This document shows positions 43,813 to 52,936 of a stretch of DNA of 64,000 nt, one piece after another (position 1 is the stretch's first letter; every line of letters begins with the position of its first letter). Position numbers and translations under genes: made by a program. Source of the DNA: Sphingopyxis sp. RIFCSPHIGHO2_12_FULL_65_19. Lineage in GTDB: Bacteria; Pseudomonadota; Alphaproteobacteria; Sphingomonadales; Sphingomonadaceae. The notes beneath the pieces were generated by a model. That model was not told the DNA's origin. It did no database searches and was given only the letters and a program-made list of their open reading frames with translations. The stretch spans positions 228 through 64,227 of the forward strand of contig NZ_MIAM01000024.1 in NCBI RefSeq assembly GCF_001830555.1. The letters run 5' to 3'.

Positions 43813-45662
43813 TCGCCGTCTCCCTTCGGGCGGACGCTGACGACGCGCATCATTCCGGCGTGCATATGGTAGAGGAGATGGCAGTGGAACGCCCAGTCGC
43901 CGAGCGCGTCGGCGGTGAAGTCGAAGCTCGCGGTGCCGCCCGGCTGGACGAGCACGGTATGCTTGCGCGGCGAGCGGTCGCCCTTGCCTGTAACCAGTTC
44001 GAAGAAATGGCCGTGCAGGTGGATCGGATGGCTCATCATCGAATCGTTGATGAGGTTGATCCGCACCCGTTCGCCTTCGATGAACGGGATCGGCTCGTGG
44101 TGGTCGGACATCTTCACACCATCGAACGACCACATGAAGCGCTCCATGTTGCCGGTGAGGTGGATGTCGAGTGAGCGCGAGGCGGCGCGCACGTCGGGGT
44201 TGCGCTCGAGTGCGACGAGATCATGGTAGGTCAGCACCTTGTGTCCGACATCCGCGAGCCCTTGCCCCGGCTCGCCCATCCGGTCGACCGGCATCGGCGA
44301 GATCGTCTGGACGCTGGGATCGCGCTTGACCTGCGGCGCGACGCTGAAGTCGCGCATGCTGTGCTGCATGCCGCCACCCGATCCATGATCCATGCCCGGC
44401 ATCGCGCCGCTGTCGCCCGCCGGCGTGCAATGACCCATCTTGGCATGTTCGGGCGAACAGGCAGGTTCGCTCGCGGACATGGGCATCGCGCCCATATCGC
44501 TGCCGCCCGAATGGTCCATCCCGGCCATCGAGCCGCCCGACATGTCCATGTCGCCCATGCCCATGTCCTTCATCGTCGCGAGCGGCCGTTCGCGCAGCGG
44601 CGGAACCTCGGCGATCATGCCGACGCGCGGCGCAAGCGTCGCGCGGCCCATGCCCGACCGGTCGTTAGCCTCGGCGACGAGCGTGTACGCACGGTCCTCG
44701 ACCGGGGTCACGATCACATCGTAGGTTTCGGCGACTGCGATCTGGATTTCGTCGATCTCGGTCGGCACGACATTGAGCCCGTCGGCCTGCACCACCGTCA
44801 TTCTGAGGCCCGGAATACGGACATTGAAGATCGTCATCGCCGAGGCGTTGATGATCCGCAGCCGCACGCGCTCGCCCGGATTGAAGAGCGCGGTCCAGTT
44901 GTCGCGCGGCCCGTGGCCGTTGACGAGGAAGGTATAAGTGGAGCCGTTGACGTCGGCGACGTCGGTCGGGTCCATCCGCATCTTGCCCCAGTCGATGCGC
45001 TCCGCAAGCGACTGATCCTTGCCGGCCAGGAGGCCGGATAAGGTCTGGCGTTGCATATTGAAATGGCCGGGATTGACCTTGAGCTTGCGGAAGATCGCCT
45101 CGGGCGAGATCTGGCTATGGTCGGACAGGACCACAACATGCTCGCGATCGTAACCGATCGGATCGGCGCCGGCGGGATCGATGACGATCGGCCCATAATG
45201 GCCGAGTTGCTCCTGAAGCCCCGAATGGCTGTGATACCAATAGGTGCCCGACTGGACGACCGGAAATTCATAGACGAAGGTCGATCGCGGCTTGATGCCG
45301 GGAAAACTGACGCCGGGTACGCCGTCCATCTGGAACGGCAGGATCAGCCCATGCCAGTGGATCGAGCTATCCTCGTCGAGGTCGTTGACGACGGTGAGCT
45401 TCGCCGTCTGCCCTTCCGTGAGGCGCACCAGCGGCGCCGGGACCGTGCCGTTGATGCCGATCGCGCGGCTCAGCTTGCCGTCGATGCGCATCGTCTGCCG
45501 TGCGATACGCAATGTGATGTCGTTGCCCGAAACGGTTGGAACGGGGGCGGTGATCCCGGTCGATCCCGACTGGGCCCAAGCGGGGAACCATGCGGCCATC
45601 GCAGCGGCCGCTCCGCCGCCCAACGCACCATTTACAAATCGACGCCTGTCTATCTGCATCAT
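43809..45662 (-). CDS. copA: Periplasmic multicopper oxidase CopA
   Basis: 617 residues. Tat signal with DRRRFVNG. Copper ligands: HWHG (102-104), HSHSG (144-146), HPIHLHGHFFE (545-552) and HCHLLYHMHAGMM (593-604) with the type-1 Cys. A Met/His-rich insert (MKDMGMGDMDMSGGSMAGMD and following, residues 364-435) contains CSPEHAKMGHC (402-412), the same motif as in CopB. It oxidises Cu(I) to Cu(II) or binds copper in the periplasm. 110 bases separate it from the upstream sigma-factor gene on the same strand. ATG 45662 and 45659 are both possible. Confidence 0.95.
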   Translation of the reverse strand: MMQIDRRRFVNGALGGGAAAAMAAWFPAWAQSGSTGITAPVPTVSGNDITLRIARQTMRIDGKLSRAIGINGTVPAPLVRLTEGQTAKLTVVNDLDEDSSIHWHGLILPFQMDGVPGVSFPGIKPRSTFVYEFPVVQSGTYWYHSHSGLQEQLGHYGPIVIDPAGADPIGYDREHVVVLSDHSQISPEAIFRKLKVNPGHFNMQRQTLSGLLAGKDQSLAERIDWGKMRMDPTDVADVNGSTYTFLVNGHGPRDNWTALFNPGERVRLRIINASAMTIFNVRIPGLRMTVVQADGLNVVPTEIDEIQIAVAETYDVIVTPVEDRAYTLVAEANDRSGMGRATLAPRVGMIAEVPPLRERPLATMKDMGMGDMDMSGGSMAGMDHSGGSDMGAMPMSASEPACSPEHAKMGHCTPAGDSGAMPGMDHGSGGGMQHSMRDFSVAPQVKRDPSVQTISPMPVDRMGEPGQGLADVGHKVLTYHDLVALERNPDVRAASRSLDIHLTGNMERFMWSFDGVKMSDHHEPIPFIEGERVRINLINDSMMSHPIHLHGHFFELVTGKGDRSPRKHTVLVQPGGTASFDFTADALGDWAFHCHLLYHMHAGMMRVVSVRPKGDGE

Positions 45663-45771
45663 TCTTCCCGACCGTTACTGATTGTTCCTAAAGCCATACG
45701 CAGCCGCGGCGGTCGCCCCTCACCAAAATGCCTAATAGACCGAGCGCCGTTCGAGACTGGCAGGCACGAGG

Positions 45772-46356
45772 TCACGCCGGAGCCTGGTTACTCGATTCAG
45801 CCAGCAGGTCCCTCAACCGCATCCGCGCCCGATAGAGACGGGTTTCGACGGTTTTCTCGCTCACATTCAGCATGGCCGCCGCTTCGGCCTGGCTCACATC
45901 GTCCATGCCGCGCAAGAGCAGGACTTCGCGCAGATTTTGCGGCAACTGCGCGATCGCGCCGCGAACTCTGGCCAGCTCCAGCCGGTCGCTCGCCTCCATG
46001 TCGGGTGAGGGTATATCGCTGGCGACATGGTGCGCGCTTTCGAGGGGCAGGGCGCGCGAAAAGAAGGCGCGCACCTTGCGTCGGCGCGCCCAATCACGGC
46101 ATTTGTTGATCGCGATGCGGGCAATCCAGACGCGAAAGGGACGGTCCGCATCATACCGGCTCATTGCAGAAAAGCCGGCAAGGAAGGTTTCCTGTGTCAG
46201 ATCGAGCGCCTCGTCGGGGTCGCCGACATGCTTGACGATCAGTCGATAGACCGGCGCCTTGTACCGGCTCAGCAATTCGCGATAGGCATCGTCGCGCCCG
46301 GCGCGGGCATAGGCTGCCAGATCCTGGTCGCTACTTTGCGAAAGGCCGGGGTTCAC
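45772..46356 (-). CDS. ECF sigma factor, CnrH-like
   Basis: 194 residues. Region 2 (ELLSRYKAPVYRLIVKHVGDPDEALDLTQETFLAGFSAM..FRVWIARIAINKCRDWARRR) and region 4 (AQLPQNLREVLLLRGMDDVSQAEAAAMLNVSEKTVETRLYRARMRLRDLL) are intact. GTG 46356 overlaps the stop of the sensor gene. Order, sizes and strand of the three genes correspond to cnrY-cnrX-cnrH of Cupriavidus. It should drive metal-induced transcription, plausibly of its own operon and of copAB downstream. Confidence 0.88.
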   Translation of the reverse strand: MNPGLSQSSDQDLAAYARAGRDDAYRELLSRYKAPVYRLIVKHVGDPDEALDLTQETFLAGFSAMSRYDADRPFRVWIARIAINKCRDWARRRKVRAFFSRALPLESAHHVASDIPSPDMEASDRLELARVRGAIAQLPQNLREVLLLRGMDDVSQAEAAAMLNVSEKTVETRLYRARMRLRDLLAESSNQAPA

Positions 46357-46790
46357 CGCGCATCGGCGGTCAGCGCCTTGACCACGCTTTCGTCGAACAT
46401 TTTCGCTTGGCCGCGATCGAGGACCGCACGCATGGCGAAAAGATGTACGAGCGTTTCCTTTTGCAGCGTCCCCATCACTTCATGCGTGTGGTCGATGGCC
46501 TCGGTCACCCGGGGTCCATAGCCATGCTCGGCCTTAATCGCCTCCGCGAGCCGAACATTTGAAGCGCGCATCTCGAGTTCGAGCGCGCGGCGGCGGCGCG
46601 CAAAGTCAGCCTCGATGCGGTCGATTTTCGCATCCTGCGCCGGGGTCAGATCGAGTTGGTCGTGGAGGAGCGCATGAAGTTCGGTTTCACTAGCCTTGGG
46701 CGCATCGCTCACCAGCCGGCCCACGAATACGCCGGCAACGGCCGCGGCGAAGGCGATAAGGCCTACGAGAAGCAGACGGCGCGAAGACAT
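46353..46790 (-). CDS. Periplasmic metal sensor, CnrX-like
   Basis: 145 residues: one N-terminal membrane helix (LLLVGLIAFAAAVAGVFVG) and a periplasmic helical-hairpin domain of the CnrX/ZraP/CpxP type. Candidate ligands H39, H43, E60, H116 and M120 have the same mutual spacing as CnrX H42, H46, E63, H119 and M123, which bind Ni and Co. The correspondence is from remembered CnrX numbering and is strong evidence for the family. The sensed metal in this copper context is open. Two bases separate it from the upstream CnrY-like gene. Confidence 0.85.
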   Translation of the reverse strand: MSSRRLLLVGLIAFAAAVAGVFVGRLVSDAPKASETELHALLHDQLDLTPAQDAKIDRIEADFARRRRALELEMRASNVRLAEAIKAEHGYGPRVTEAIDHTHEVMGTLQKETLVHLFAMRAVLDRGQAKMFDESVVKALTADAR

Positions 46791-46792
46791 GG

Positions 46793-47059
46793 CTAGTGCG
46801 ACTCCAGCAGGGTCGAGGGCGCCAGCGCGCTCGCTGGCCCGAACGGGCTCAGCGGACTGGCCGCGACAGCGGGTTCGGAAATGGCGCTTCCGGCAATGAT
46901 CCCCACGCCGAGCGACACAAAGGCAGCGAGCGCCATGAGGCGGCGCGTCGCCATCGATTCGCGTCGACGAACCGACAGAGCGCCGATGATGCGATCGTCA
47001 AGCGCGTCCAGCCCGGCAGGCAGGCCGATCCGGTTCAAAATGTGCAGCTCTTCGTCCAT
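46793..47059 (-). CDS. Small membrane anti-sigma factor, CnrY-like
   Basis: 88 residues: a short cytoplasmic N-terminus (MDEELHILNRIGLPAGLDALDDRIIGAL), a basic stretch (VRRRESMATRR), one membrane helix (LMALAAFVSLGVGIIAGSAI) and a short periplasmic tail. This is the plan of CnrY, which holds the sigma factor at the membrane until the sensor binds metal. Sequence is too short for certain assignment; the gene order anti-sigma, sensor, sigma is the main support. Divergent from copC. Confidence 0.72.
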   Translation of the reverse strand: MDEELHILNRIGLPAGLDALDDRIIGALSVRRRESMATRRLMALAAFVSLGVGIIAGSAISEPAVAASPLSPFGPASALAPSTLLESH

Positions 47060-47203
47060 CGACCCAACTCGCCAAAACTTCTTACATTGATCATACGCGC
47101 GAACGGCGATTATCCCTCACGCCGCCAATATTCATCCGGATAGCATGAGGGTTAGGCCGGCCGATTGCGTATTAGCAGGACATACACGCTATTGGAGGTC
47201 TTT
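47060..47203. promoter_or_regulatory. Divergent control region of cnrY-like and copC
   Basis: 144 bases drive transcription in both directions. CCCTCA (47114-47119) and TGAGGG (47146-47151) form a dyad around the centre. No clear sigma-70 boxes; an ECF-type promoter recognised by the neighbouring sigma factor is plausible. Confidence 0.45.
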
Positions 47204-47587
47204 ATGTTCAAGTCCATTCTCCCCTCAGCCGCAGCAGCTGTCGCGCTGCTTCTCGCACCGGTCGCGGCCGACGCGCACACCAAGCTCGTCGGCTCGACGC
47301 CCGCTGCCAATTCGACCGTTTCGAAGGTGACCAAGATCGACCTGAAATTCAACGAAAAGGTTATCGCGTCGACGGTCAAGACCGAACTCGTCATGACGGG
47401 AATGCCGGGCATGGCCAATCACGCCCCGATGAAGATTCCCTATTCGTCGGCGATGGGAAAAGACGGCAAGTCGATGACGCTCATGGCCAAGCGTCCGCTC
47501 ACGCCTGGAACCTATAAGGTGAAATGGTCGGCAGCGGGTGCCGACACGCACCGCATGGGCAGCGAGTTCAGCTTTACCGTGAAGTAG
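47204..47587 (+). CDS. copC: Periplasmic copper-binding protein CopC
   Basis: 127 residues with GGAGGT before ATG 47204. After cleavage of the signal peptide (ending AADA) the mature protein begins with His (HTKLVGSTPAANSTV), the N-terminal Cu(II) ligand of CopC. The Cu(II) site is completed by DTHRMGSEF near the C-terminus. A Met-rich loop (MTGMPGMANHAPMKIP) could hold Cu(I). Four bases before copD, with which it should form a copper import or trafficking pair. Confidence 0.93.
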   Translation: MFKSILPSAAAAVALLLAPVAADAHTKLVGSTPAANSTVSKVTKIDLKFNEKVIASTVKTELVMTGMPGMANHAPMKIPYSSAMGKDGKSMTLMAKRPLTPGTYKVKWSAAGADTHRMGSEFSFTVK

Positions 47588-47591
47588 GGCG

Positions 47592-48542
47592 GTGGGCGAC
47601 GCAGTCCTGATCGGCATCAGGTTCGCGCTTTATGCGGACCTGATGCTCATCGCCGGCCTCGCTGCGTTCCCGCTGTACGCGCTAAATCGAAGCGAACGCC
47701 ATTCGCCGCAGCCGATGGCCGCGATCTGGCGCACCGAGCGATGGCTCGGTGTCGCAGGACTGTTGCTTTCCGCCTTCGGAATGGCTGCGCTCGCGGCTTC
47801 CATGCAAGGCGTGAGCCTCTTTTCGCTGGAATTTCAACCCTTCTGGGATCTCGTTCGCGAGACCGACGTTGGCTGGGGCTGGATGGTGCGGATCGGCGCC
47901 CTTCTGGTCGCGCTGGCGGCGGCACTCTGGATGACGCGGTGGCCATCCGCTGCCGCCGCCACGATCGCGGTCTCGGGTTCGCTCGCCATCGCGACATTGG
48001 TCTGGTCCGGCCACGCAGGCGCGACCGAGGGCGCGGCGGGCACCGTCCACCGAATCAGCGACAGTTTGCATATGATCGCAGCCGCGGTCTGGATCGGCGC
48101 GATCGGAGCCTTCCTCTTGTTGATCGCGCCGCAGCGCGTCCGCGAAAGCCCCGACGGACTCCAAACGGTGGCGCGAAGCCTCGATCAATTTTCGGTCGTG
48201 GGCACGATCTGCGTTCTGATCATCGCCGCGACCGGGCTCGTCAACGGCCAGCTGATCGTCGGCGCCGCCAATCTCGGGCAGTCGCTCGGCTCCCCCTATG
48301 GGCAGTTGCTCCTCGCGAAGCTTGTGCTTTTCGGAACGATGCTGGCACTCGCGGCTGTCAACCGCTGGCGCCTGACACCCGCGCTCAGCGCGGCGATCGC
48401 CGGCAGCGAACCCGATCCTGACCAGATACTTGCAGCAATGCGAAAGAGCCTGGCTTTGGAGGCGACCGCTGCCATTCTGATCCTTGCGCTTGTCGCGTGG
48501 TTCGGCACGCTAGACCCCCTTGTTCCCGCCGGCGGCACCTGA
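47592..48542 (+). CDS. copD: Copper homeostasis membrane protein CopD
   Basis: 316 residues, about eight membrane segments; GTG start at 47592. IGIRFALYADLMLIAGLAAFPL, HRISDSLHMIAAAVWIGAIGAFLLLI and FSVVGTICVLIIAATGLVNG are the conserved CopD segments, with paired histidines in the HRISDSLHM region. It likely moves copper from CopC across the inner membrane. Overlap-close to copC; no other gene in this unit. Confidence 0.92.
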   Translation: MGDAVLIGIRFALYADLMLIAGLAAFPLYALNRSERHSPQPMAAIWRTERWLGVAGLLLSAFGMAALAASMQGVSLFSLEFQPFWDLVRETDVGWGWMVRIGALLVALAAALWMTRWPSAAAATIAVSGSLAIATLVWSGHAGATEGAAGTVHRISDSLHMIAAAVWIGAIGAFLLLIAPQRVRESPDGLQTVARSLDQFSVVGTICVLIIAATGLVNGQLIVGAANLGQSLGSPYGQLLLAKLVLFGTMLALAAVNRWRLTPALSAAIAGSEPDPDQILAAMRKSLALEATAAILILALVAWFGTLDPLVPAGGT

Positions 48543-48804
48543 CCTCTCGTCCCAAGGCATCGGAATGGCCAGCTCCGGGGAAAGACATGCTACAGTTCGT
48601 TGCAGACCGCCACTCGATGGCTCCAGCTCCCGCGGAATTTTTGCTGGGCGGCCGGGGTGATCTGGTCGCCTGGTGAAATGAGGGGCGTCCGCGTCCCGTG
48701 CGTATCGACAAGAGGAGCCTAGTTTGCGGCGCGAACAAGCGGAGGGGCAGAAAAAGACGGGCAGCTGAACTTGAGGGTGGCCTTAGGGTCTCCTCGATAT
48801 TCCG

Positions 48805-51135
48805 ATGGGAGACAATGTGGTGCGCGATCATCTTGAGGCAGTGAAAGACGGCGTGACAGACCCGGTCTGCGGCATGTCGGTCGACCCGACTACCACGACG
48901 CACATCGCGACGCATGGCGGCGAACATCATTATTTCTGCAGCGCAGGCTGCCTCGCCAAATTCGAAGCTGATCCCGATCGCTATACTGCACAAGGCGCGC
49001 CCGTCGCAGGAGATGCACCCGCGGATGCCATCTGGACCTGCCCGATGCATCCCGAGATCCAGCGTCCCGGCCCCGGAAGCTGCCCGATCTGCGGCATGGC
49101 TCTTGAGCCCGTCCTGCCGTCCGGATCAGACGGCCCCAGCGAAGAATATCGCGACATGCGGCGACGTTTCTGGATCGGGCTCCTTCTCGCCCTTCCCGTC
49201 GTCGCGCTCGAAATGGGCGGTCATTTGACGGGACTCCACGAATATGTCGGCCGCCAGACGAGCAACTGGGTCCAGATGCTGCTCGCGACCCCCGTCGTAC
49301 TATGGGCGGGCTGGCCCTTTTTCGAGCGCGCCTGGCTTTCGATCCGCAACAAGAGCCTCAACATGTTCACCCTCATCGCGATGGGAACGGGCGTCGCCTG
49401 GGGCTACAGCATGATCGCGGCGACCGCTCCGCAAATCTTCCCGGCTGCCTTCCGCGCCGCCGACGGCTCGGTCGCGGTCTATTTCGAGGCGGCTGCGGTC
49501 ATCACGGTGCTGGTGCTGCTTGGGCAGGTACTCGAACTCAGAGCCCGCGAGACGACGAGCGGTGCGATCCGTGCGCTCCTCGACCTGACGCCGAAGCTCG
49601 CCAGGCGGGTTCGCGACGACGGGAGCGACGAGGAGATCGCGCTCGACGATGTCGCGGTCGGCGACACGCTGAGGGTTCGGCCGGGCGAGAAGGTCCCCGT
49701 CGATGGGACCGTACTCGAAGGGCGCGGCACGGTCGACGAGTCCATGGTCACCGGCGAGTCAATGCCGGTCACCAAGGACGCCGGCTCCGCCCTCATCGGC
49801 GGCACGATCAACCAGACCGGCGGCCTGCTCATGCGCAGCGAAAAGGTTGGGCGCGACACGATGCTCGCCCGTATCGTCCAGATGGTCGCCGACGCACAGC
49901 GCAGCCGGGCGCCGATCCAGCGTCTCGCGGATACCGTGTCGGGCTGGTTCGTTCCGGGCGTCATCCTTGTCGCCATCGCCGCCTTCGTCATATGGTCGCT
50001 TTTTGGTCCTACTCCCGCCATGGCCTATGGCCTGATCGCCGCCGTCTCGGTGCTCATCATCGCCTGCCCCTGCGCGCTCGGGCTCGCGACGCCGATGTCG
50101 ATCATGGTCGGCGTGGGCCGCGGCGCCGAAATCGGCGTCCTGATCAAGAATGCCGAGGCGCTCGAGCGGATGGAAAAGGTCGACACCCTCGTCGTCGACA
50201 AGACCGGGACCCTCACCGAGGGCAAGCCATCGGTCATCGCTGTCGAAGTCGCCGATGGTTTCGAAGAGCAGGATCTGCTCCGGATCGGCGCAAGCCTCGA
50301 GCGGAGCAGCGAGCATCCGCTGGCGGCGGCCATCGTCAAGGCGGCCGAAGACCGGGGCCTCGCGCTCGTCGAACCTTCAGGGGTCGACCAGCCGGTCGGC
50401 AAGGGCATCGTCGGGATCGTCGACGACAAGGCGATCGTCCTCGGCAATGCGAGCTTTCTCGAAGAATATGACGTCGATTTGCGGGCGCTTGCCGAAGCGG
50501 CCGACCGGCTGCGCGCCGATGGCGCGACGGCGATCTATATTGCGGTCAATGGCAAGGCGGCCGGCGTCTTCGCCATCGCCGATCCGGTCAAGGCGACCAC
50601 GGGCGAGGCACTCGCGGCGCTGCGCGAGGCCGGAATAAGGGTCATCATGCTGACCGGTGACAACCGTGTCACCGCCGAGGCGATCGCCCGGCGGCTCGGC
50701 ATCGACGATGTCGAGGCTGATGTCCTCCCCGATCAGAAAAGCGCGGTTGTCCAGCGGCTGCGCGAGCAGGGACGGATCGTCGCCATGGCGGGAGACGGGG
50801 TCAACGACGCCCCGGCGCTGGCCGCCGCCGACGTCGGCATCGCGATGGGCTCGGGAACCGATGTCGCCATCGAAAGCGCAGGCGTGACGCTGCTGCGCGG
50901 CGACCTTCTGGGCATTGTCCGGGCGCGCCACCTCAGCCATGCGACGATGGCCAATATCCGCCAGAACCTCTTCTTCGCCTTCGCCTATAATGTCGCTGGA
51001 ATTCCGGTGGCAGCAGGCGTGCTCTACCCGGTCTTCGGGCTGCTGCTGTCGCCGATCATCGCCGCCGCCGCGATGGCACTTTCGTCAGTCAGCGTCATCG
51101 CCAATTCGCTGCGGCTGCGGTTCGTAAAAATCTGA
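48805..51135 (+). CDS. Copper-exporting P1B-1 ATPase
   Basis: 776 residues. N-terminus: a YHS domain (VCGM 22-24 region, FCSAGC 44-49) and a heavy-metal-binding ribbon (CPMHP 79-83, SCPICGM 92-98) instead of CxxC HMA domains. Eight membrane helices follow. TM6 has CPC in [13 protein letters not shown] (about residue 420), the phosphorylation motif DKTGT is at about 465, and SEHPLAAA near 503. TM7 AYNVAGIP and TM8 [12 protein letters not shown] carry the Cu(I) signatures YN and M-x2-SS. Exports Cu(I) or Ag(I). The 260 bases before it hold no gene. Confidence 0.94.
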   Translation: MGDNVVRDHLEAVKDGVTDPVCGMSVDPTTTTHIATHGGEHHYFCSAGCLAKFEADPDRYTAQGAPVAGDAPADAIWTCPMHPEIQRPGPGSCPICGMALEPVLPSGSDGPSEEYRDMRRRFWIGLLLALPVVALEMGGHLTGLHEYVGRQTSNWVQMLLATPVVLWAGWPFFERAWLSIRNKSLNMFTLIAMGTGVAWGYSMIAATAPQIFPAAFRAADGSVAVYFEAAAVITVLVLLGQVLELRARETTSGAIRALLDLTPKLARRVRDDGSDEEIALDDVAVGDTLRVRPGEKVPVDGTVLEGRGTVDESMVTGESMPVTKDAGSALIGGTINQTGGLLMRSEKVGRDTMLARIVQMVADAQRSRAPIQRLADTVSGWFVPGVILVAIAAFVIWSLFGPTPAMAYGLIAAVSVLIIACPCALGLATPMSIMVGVGRGAEIGVLIKNAEALERMEKVDTLVVDKTGTLTEGKPSVIAVEVADGFEEQDLLRIGASLERSSEHPLAAAIVKAAEDRGLALVEPSGVDQPVGKGIVGIVDDKAIVLGNASFLEEYDVDLRALAEAADRLRADGATAIYIAVNGKAAGVFAIADPVKATTGEALAALREAGIRVIMLTGDNRVTAEAIARRLGIDDVEADVLPDQKSAVVQRLREQGRIVAMAGDGVNDAPALAAADVGIAMGSGTDVAIESAGVTLLRGDLLGIVRARHLSHATMANIRQNLFFAFAYNVAGIPVAAGVLYPVFGLLLSPIIAAAAMALSSVSVIANSLRLRFVKI

Positions 51136-51188
51136 CCGAAGCATCGCGGCGAACGGATGCTGACAAAGCACAGAAGGGGAGAATTAGG

Positions 51189-51647
51189 ATGAGACATATT
51201 ACCCAGGCAGTGATCGGACTGGCGCTGGTCATCGCGGTTCCCGTCCACGCGGCGCCAACCCCGGATTATCAAGCAGCGACGGCGACCCTGGCGCAATATA
51301 AGCACGCGATCGAGAGCCTCGACCTGTCGGGCACCGAAGCCTTGTTCGCGTCAGACGCCCAGATATTCGAGTCGGGCGGCATCGAAGGGAATTTTGCGCA
51401 TTATCGCGACCACCACCTCGCGCCCGAGCTCAAGGCCTTCAAGTTTTTCGTTTTTCGGGACTATAAGGTTTCGGTGCGCGGCGAAGGCGATGTCGCGATC
51501 GCAACCGAGACTTATTCCTACACGATCGTCCTTCCGAGCGGCGAGACCGTCGCGCGCGATGGCGTCGCGACAAGCGTCCTCAAATGGACGCGCGGCAAAT
51601 GGCAGATCATCAGCCTGCACAGCTCGTCACGCAAGCCCAAGGCTTAG
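51189..51647 (+). CDS. Secreted NTF2-like / DUF4440-type protein
   Basis: 152 residues with a signal peptide (MRHITQAVIGLALVIAVPVHA). The rest has the cone-shaped NTF2-like pattern: ATLAQYKHAIESLDLSGTEALFASDAQIFESGG, FAHYRDHHLAPELKAFKFFVFRDYKVSV and TSVLKWTRGKWQIISLHSSS. No catalytic residues can be named. It follows the copper ATPase by 53 bases and begins after GGGGAGAATTAGG, so probably belongs to that unit. A periplasmic metal-binding or stress role is only a guess. Confidence 0.75.
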   Translation: MRHITQAVIGLALVIAVPVHAAPTPDYQAATATLAQYKHAIESLDLSGTEALFASDAQIFESGGIEGNFAHYRDHHLAPELKAFKFFVFRDYKVSVRGEGDVAIATETYSYTIVLPSGETVARDGVATSVLKWTRGKWQIISLHSSSRKPKA

Positions 51648-51778
51648 CCAGGCGGCGCAGCGCATGCGCGAAGGAAAGCCGAGACCTGCTCGAAGGCGAC
51701 AAAGATGGGCCAGTTTAGGGTTCTTGCCATCATCGGGCTGTACGGCTTCGGCGGGTCAGTCTCAGGCCTCGGCTGCCC

Positions 51779-52003
51779 TTACCCGCAGCAGGCTCCCGCG
51801 CCGCTTTCCTGAATCGGTGGGCAAGGCACGTCTCCAAATGAGCAAAAGACGCAGCAGTCGCCTCGCTTGGGCTTGAGAACAGTGCTGCAGCCCCGGCAAT
51901 CATAAAAATACTGACAGGCGTCGGTCGGCATTGTTTCGGTCGACTGGTGACCGCAGTGCGGACAGGTTAGAGTCGAGAGCAGTTGCGGAGCCGCGTCAGA
52001 CAT
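51779..52003 (-). CDS. Small Cys-rich GDCCVxC-domain protein
   Basis: 74 residues with ten or so cysteines: LTCPHCGHQ, YFYDCRGCSTVLKPKRGDCCVFCSFG and a terminal ACCG. It is of the GDCCVxC family seen in mercury and heavy-metal resistance clusters, probably a zinc-ribbon-like metal-binding protein. It overlaps the end of merT by eight bases and is co-transcribed with it. Exact function unknown. Confidence 0.82.
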   Translation of the reverse strand: MSDAAPQLLSTLTCPHCGHQSTETMPTDACQYFYDCRGCSTVLKPKRGDCCVFCSFGDVPCPPIQESGAGACCG

Positions 52004-52355
52004 AGGTGTAACCCGCCCATAGCAGCGCCGCACCGAGGATCAGACCCACGAGCGTGACAATGCGCATCCAGCGCGGCGTGCAAATGCCGCCCGCGCCGCA
52101 GCGCGCCGCGATCAGCTGCTGGCGGGTCAGCAACACAGCTCCGGCAATGAGGCACAAGGCACCTATCGTCAGCAGCGGTGTGCGATATGGCGCGGCAACG
52201 ACGGCCACGCCGCCGAGCCACGCCGCGCCGAGCCCGACCGATGCGAGGAGAAACGGCAGCGCGCAGCAGGCAGCGACACCGAAGGCGGCAGCGATCCCCG
52301 CCAGCGTGAAGGTAGCGGTGCCGATCCCCTTGGGCGGTCTTGATGTCTGGGTCAT
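51996..52355 (-). CDS. merT: Mercuric transport protein MerT-like
   Basis: 119 residues, three membrane helices. The Cys pair C30-C31 in AACCALPFLLASVGLGAAW is the TM1 Hg(II) site; a second pair (C86, C92) lies in the loop before the last helix, as in MerT. AAGGAGTTT precedes ATG 52355. It imports Hg(II) for reduction, but no merA or merP is seen next to it. Divergent from a merR with a typical operator, so control by that regulator is likely. Confidence 0.82.
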   Translation of the reverse strand: MTQTSRPPKGIGTATFTLAGIAAAFGVAACCALPFLLASVGLGAAWLGGVAVVAAPYRTPLLTIGALCLIAGAVLLTRQQLIAARCGAGGICTPRWMRIVTLVGLILGAALLWAGYTYV

Positions 52356-52384
52356 GGGAAACTCCTTGTGACGACCATTGACCC

Positions 52385-52415
52385 ACCGTAGCATCTGTAG
52401 CTGCTACAGACTCAA
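52385..52415 (-). promoter_or_regulatory. MerR-type promoter with 19-bp spacer
   Basis: On the minus strand -35 TTGAGT (52415-52410) and -10 TACGGT (52390-52385) are 19 bases apart, the long spacing that MerR activators correct. The spacer carries the CTGTAG-CTG-CTACAG dyad (52395-52409). The -10 lies 30 bases before merT. Confidence 0.8.
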
Positions 52416-52429
52416 GAGGTAATTTGGCG

Positions 52430-52849
52430 ATGGCGATGACCGGCGCGATCCAGATCGGCGAACTCTCGCGGCGTACCGGCTGCAACATCGAGACGATCCG
52501 CTATTATGAGCGTATCGGACTGCTGCCGATACCGCAGCGCCGGGGCCGCTATCGCAGTTACGCGCGGGAGGACGTGGCTCGCCTCGGCTTCGTGCGCCGC
52601 GCGCGGGAGCTGGGATTCACGCTGGACGAGGTGCGCGCGTTGCTCGGACTCGCGGTAGGCGGCGAAGGCGGTTGCGCTGACGTGCGAGCCCTCGCGGCGG
52701 CGCACCTGACGGACGTGCGCGCTCGGATCGCGGACCTCAAGCGAATGGAACGGGTTCTGACCGATTCCGTGCGAGCCTGCGATGCCGGTCTGGACCCGGG
52801 ATGCCCGCTCCTCGACGCGCTGGGCACCGAAATGCGGATGTCTGTGTAA
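52430..52849 (+). CDS. merR: MerR-family metal-responsive activator
   Basis: 139 residues from ATG 52430 with AAGAGGT upstream. The DNA-binding part IGELSRRTGCNIETIRYYERIGLLP is followed by the dimerisation helix and C82, C117, C125 in GGCADV, RACDAG and PGCPLL. Spacing is nearly that of mercury MerR (C82, C117, C126), and VRARIADLKRMERVL matches its long helix. It should respond to Hg(II) or a similar soft metal and activate merT. Two alternative starts (52424 TTG, 52436 ATG) differ by two codons. Confidence 0.85.
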   Translation: MAMTGAIQIGELSRRTGCNIETIRYYERIGLLPIPQRRGRYRSYAREDVARLGFVRRARELGFTLDEVRALLGLAVGGEGGCADVRALAAAHLTDVRARIADLKRMERVLTDSVRACDAGLDPGCPLLDALGTEMRMSV

Positions 52850-52936
52850 CCTTGGTTGACCCATTCGCGAACAAAGGCGAGGACGCACGTAGCTATTCTC
52901 GTTGACGGCAGTTTTGACAAGGTCCACTCTTCAATC

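Noticed and set aside
51706-51813. Possible 35-residue peptide (MGQFRVLAIIGLYGFGGS...)
   Set aside because: Has a hydrophobic start but no good ribosome-binding site and overlaps the end of the GDCCVxC gene; too weak to list.
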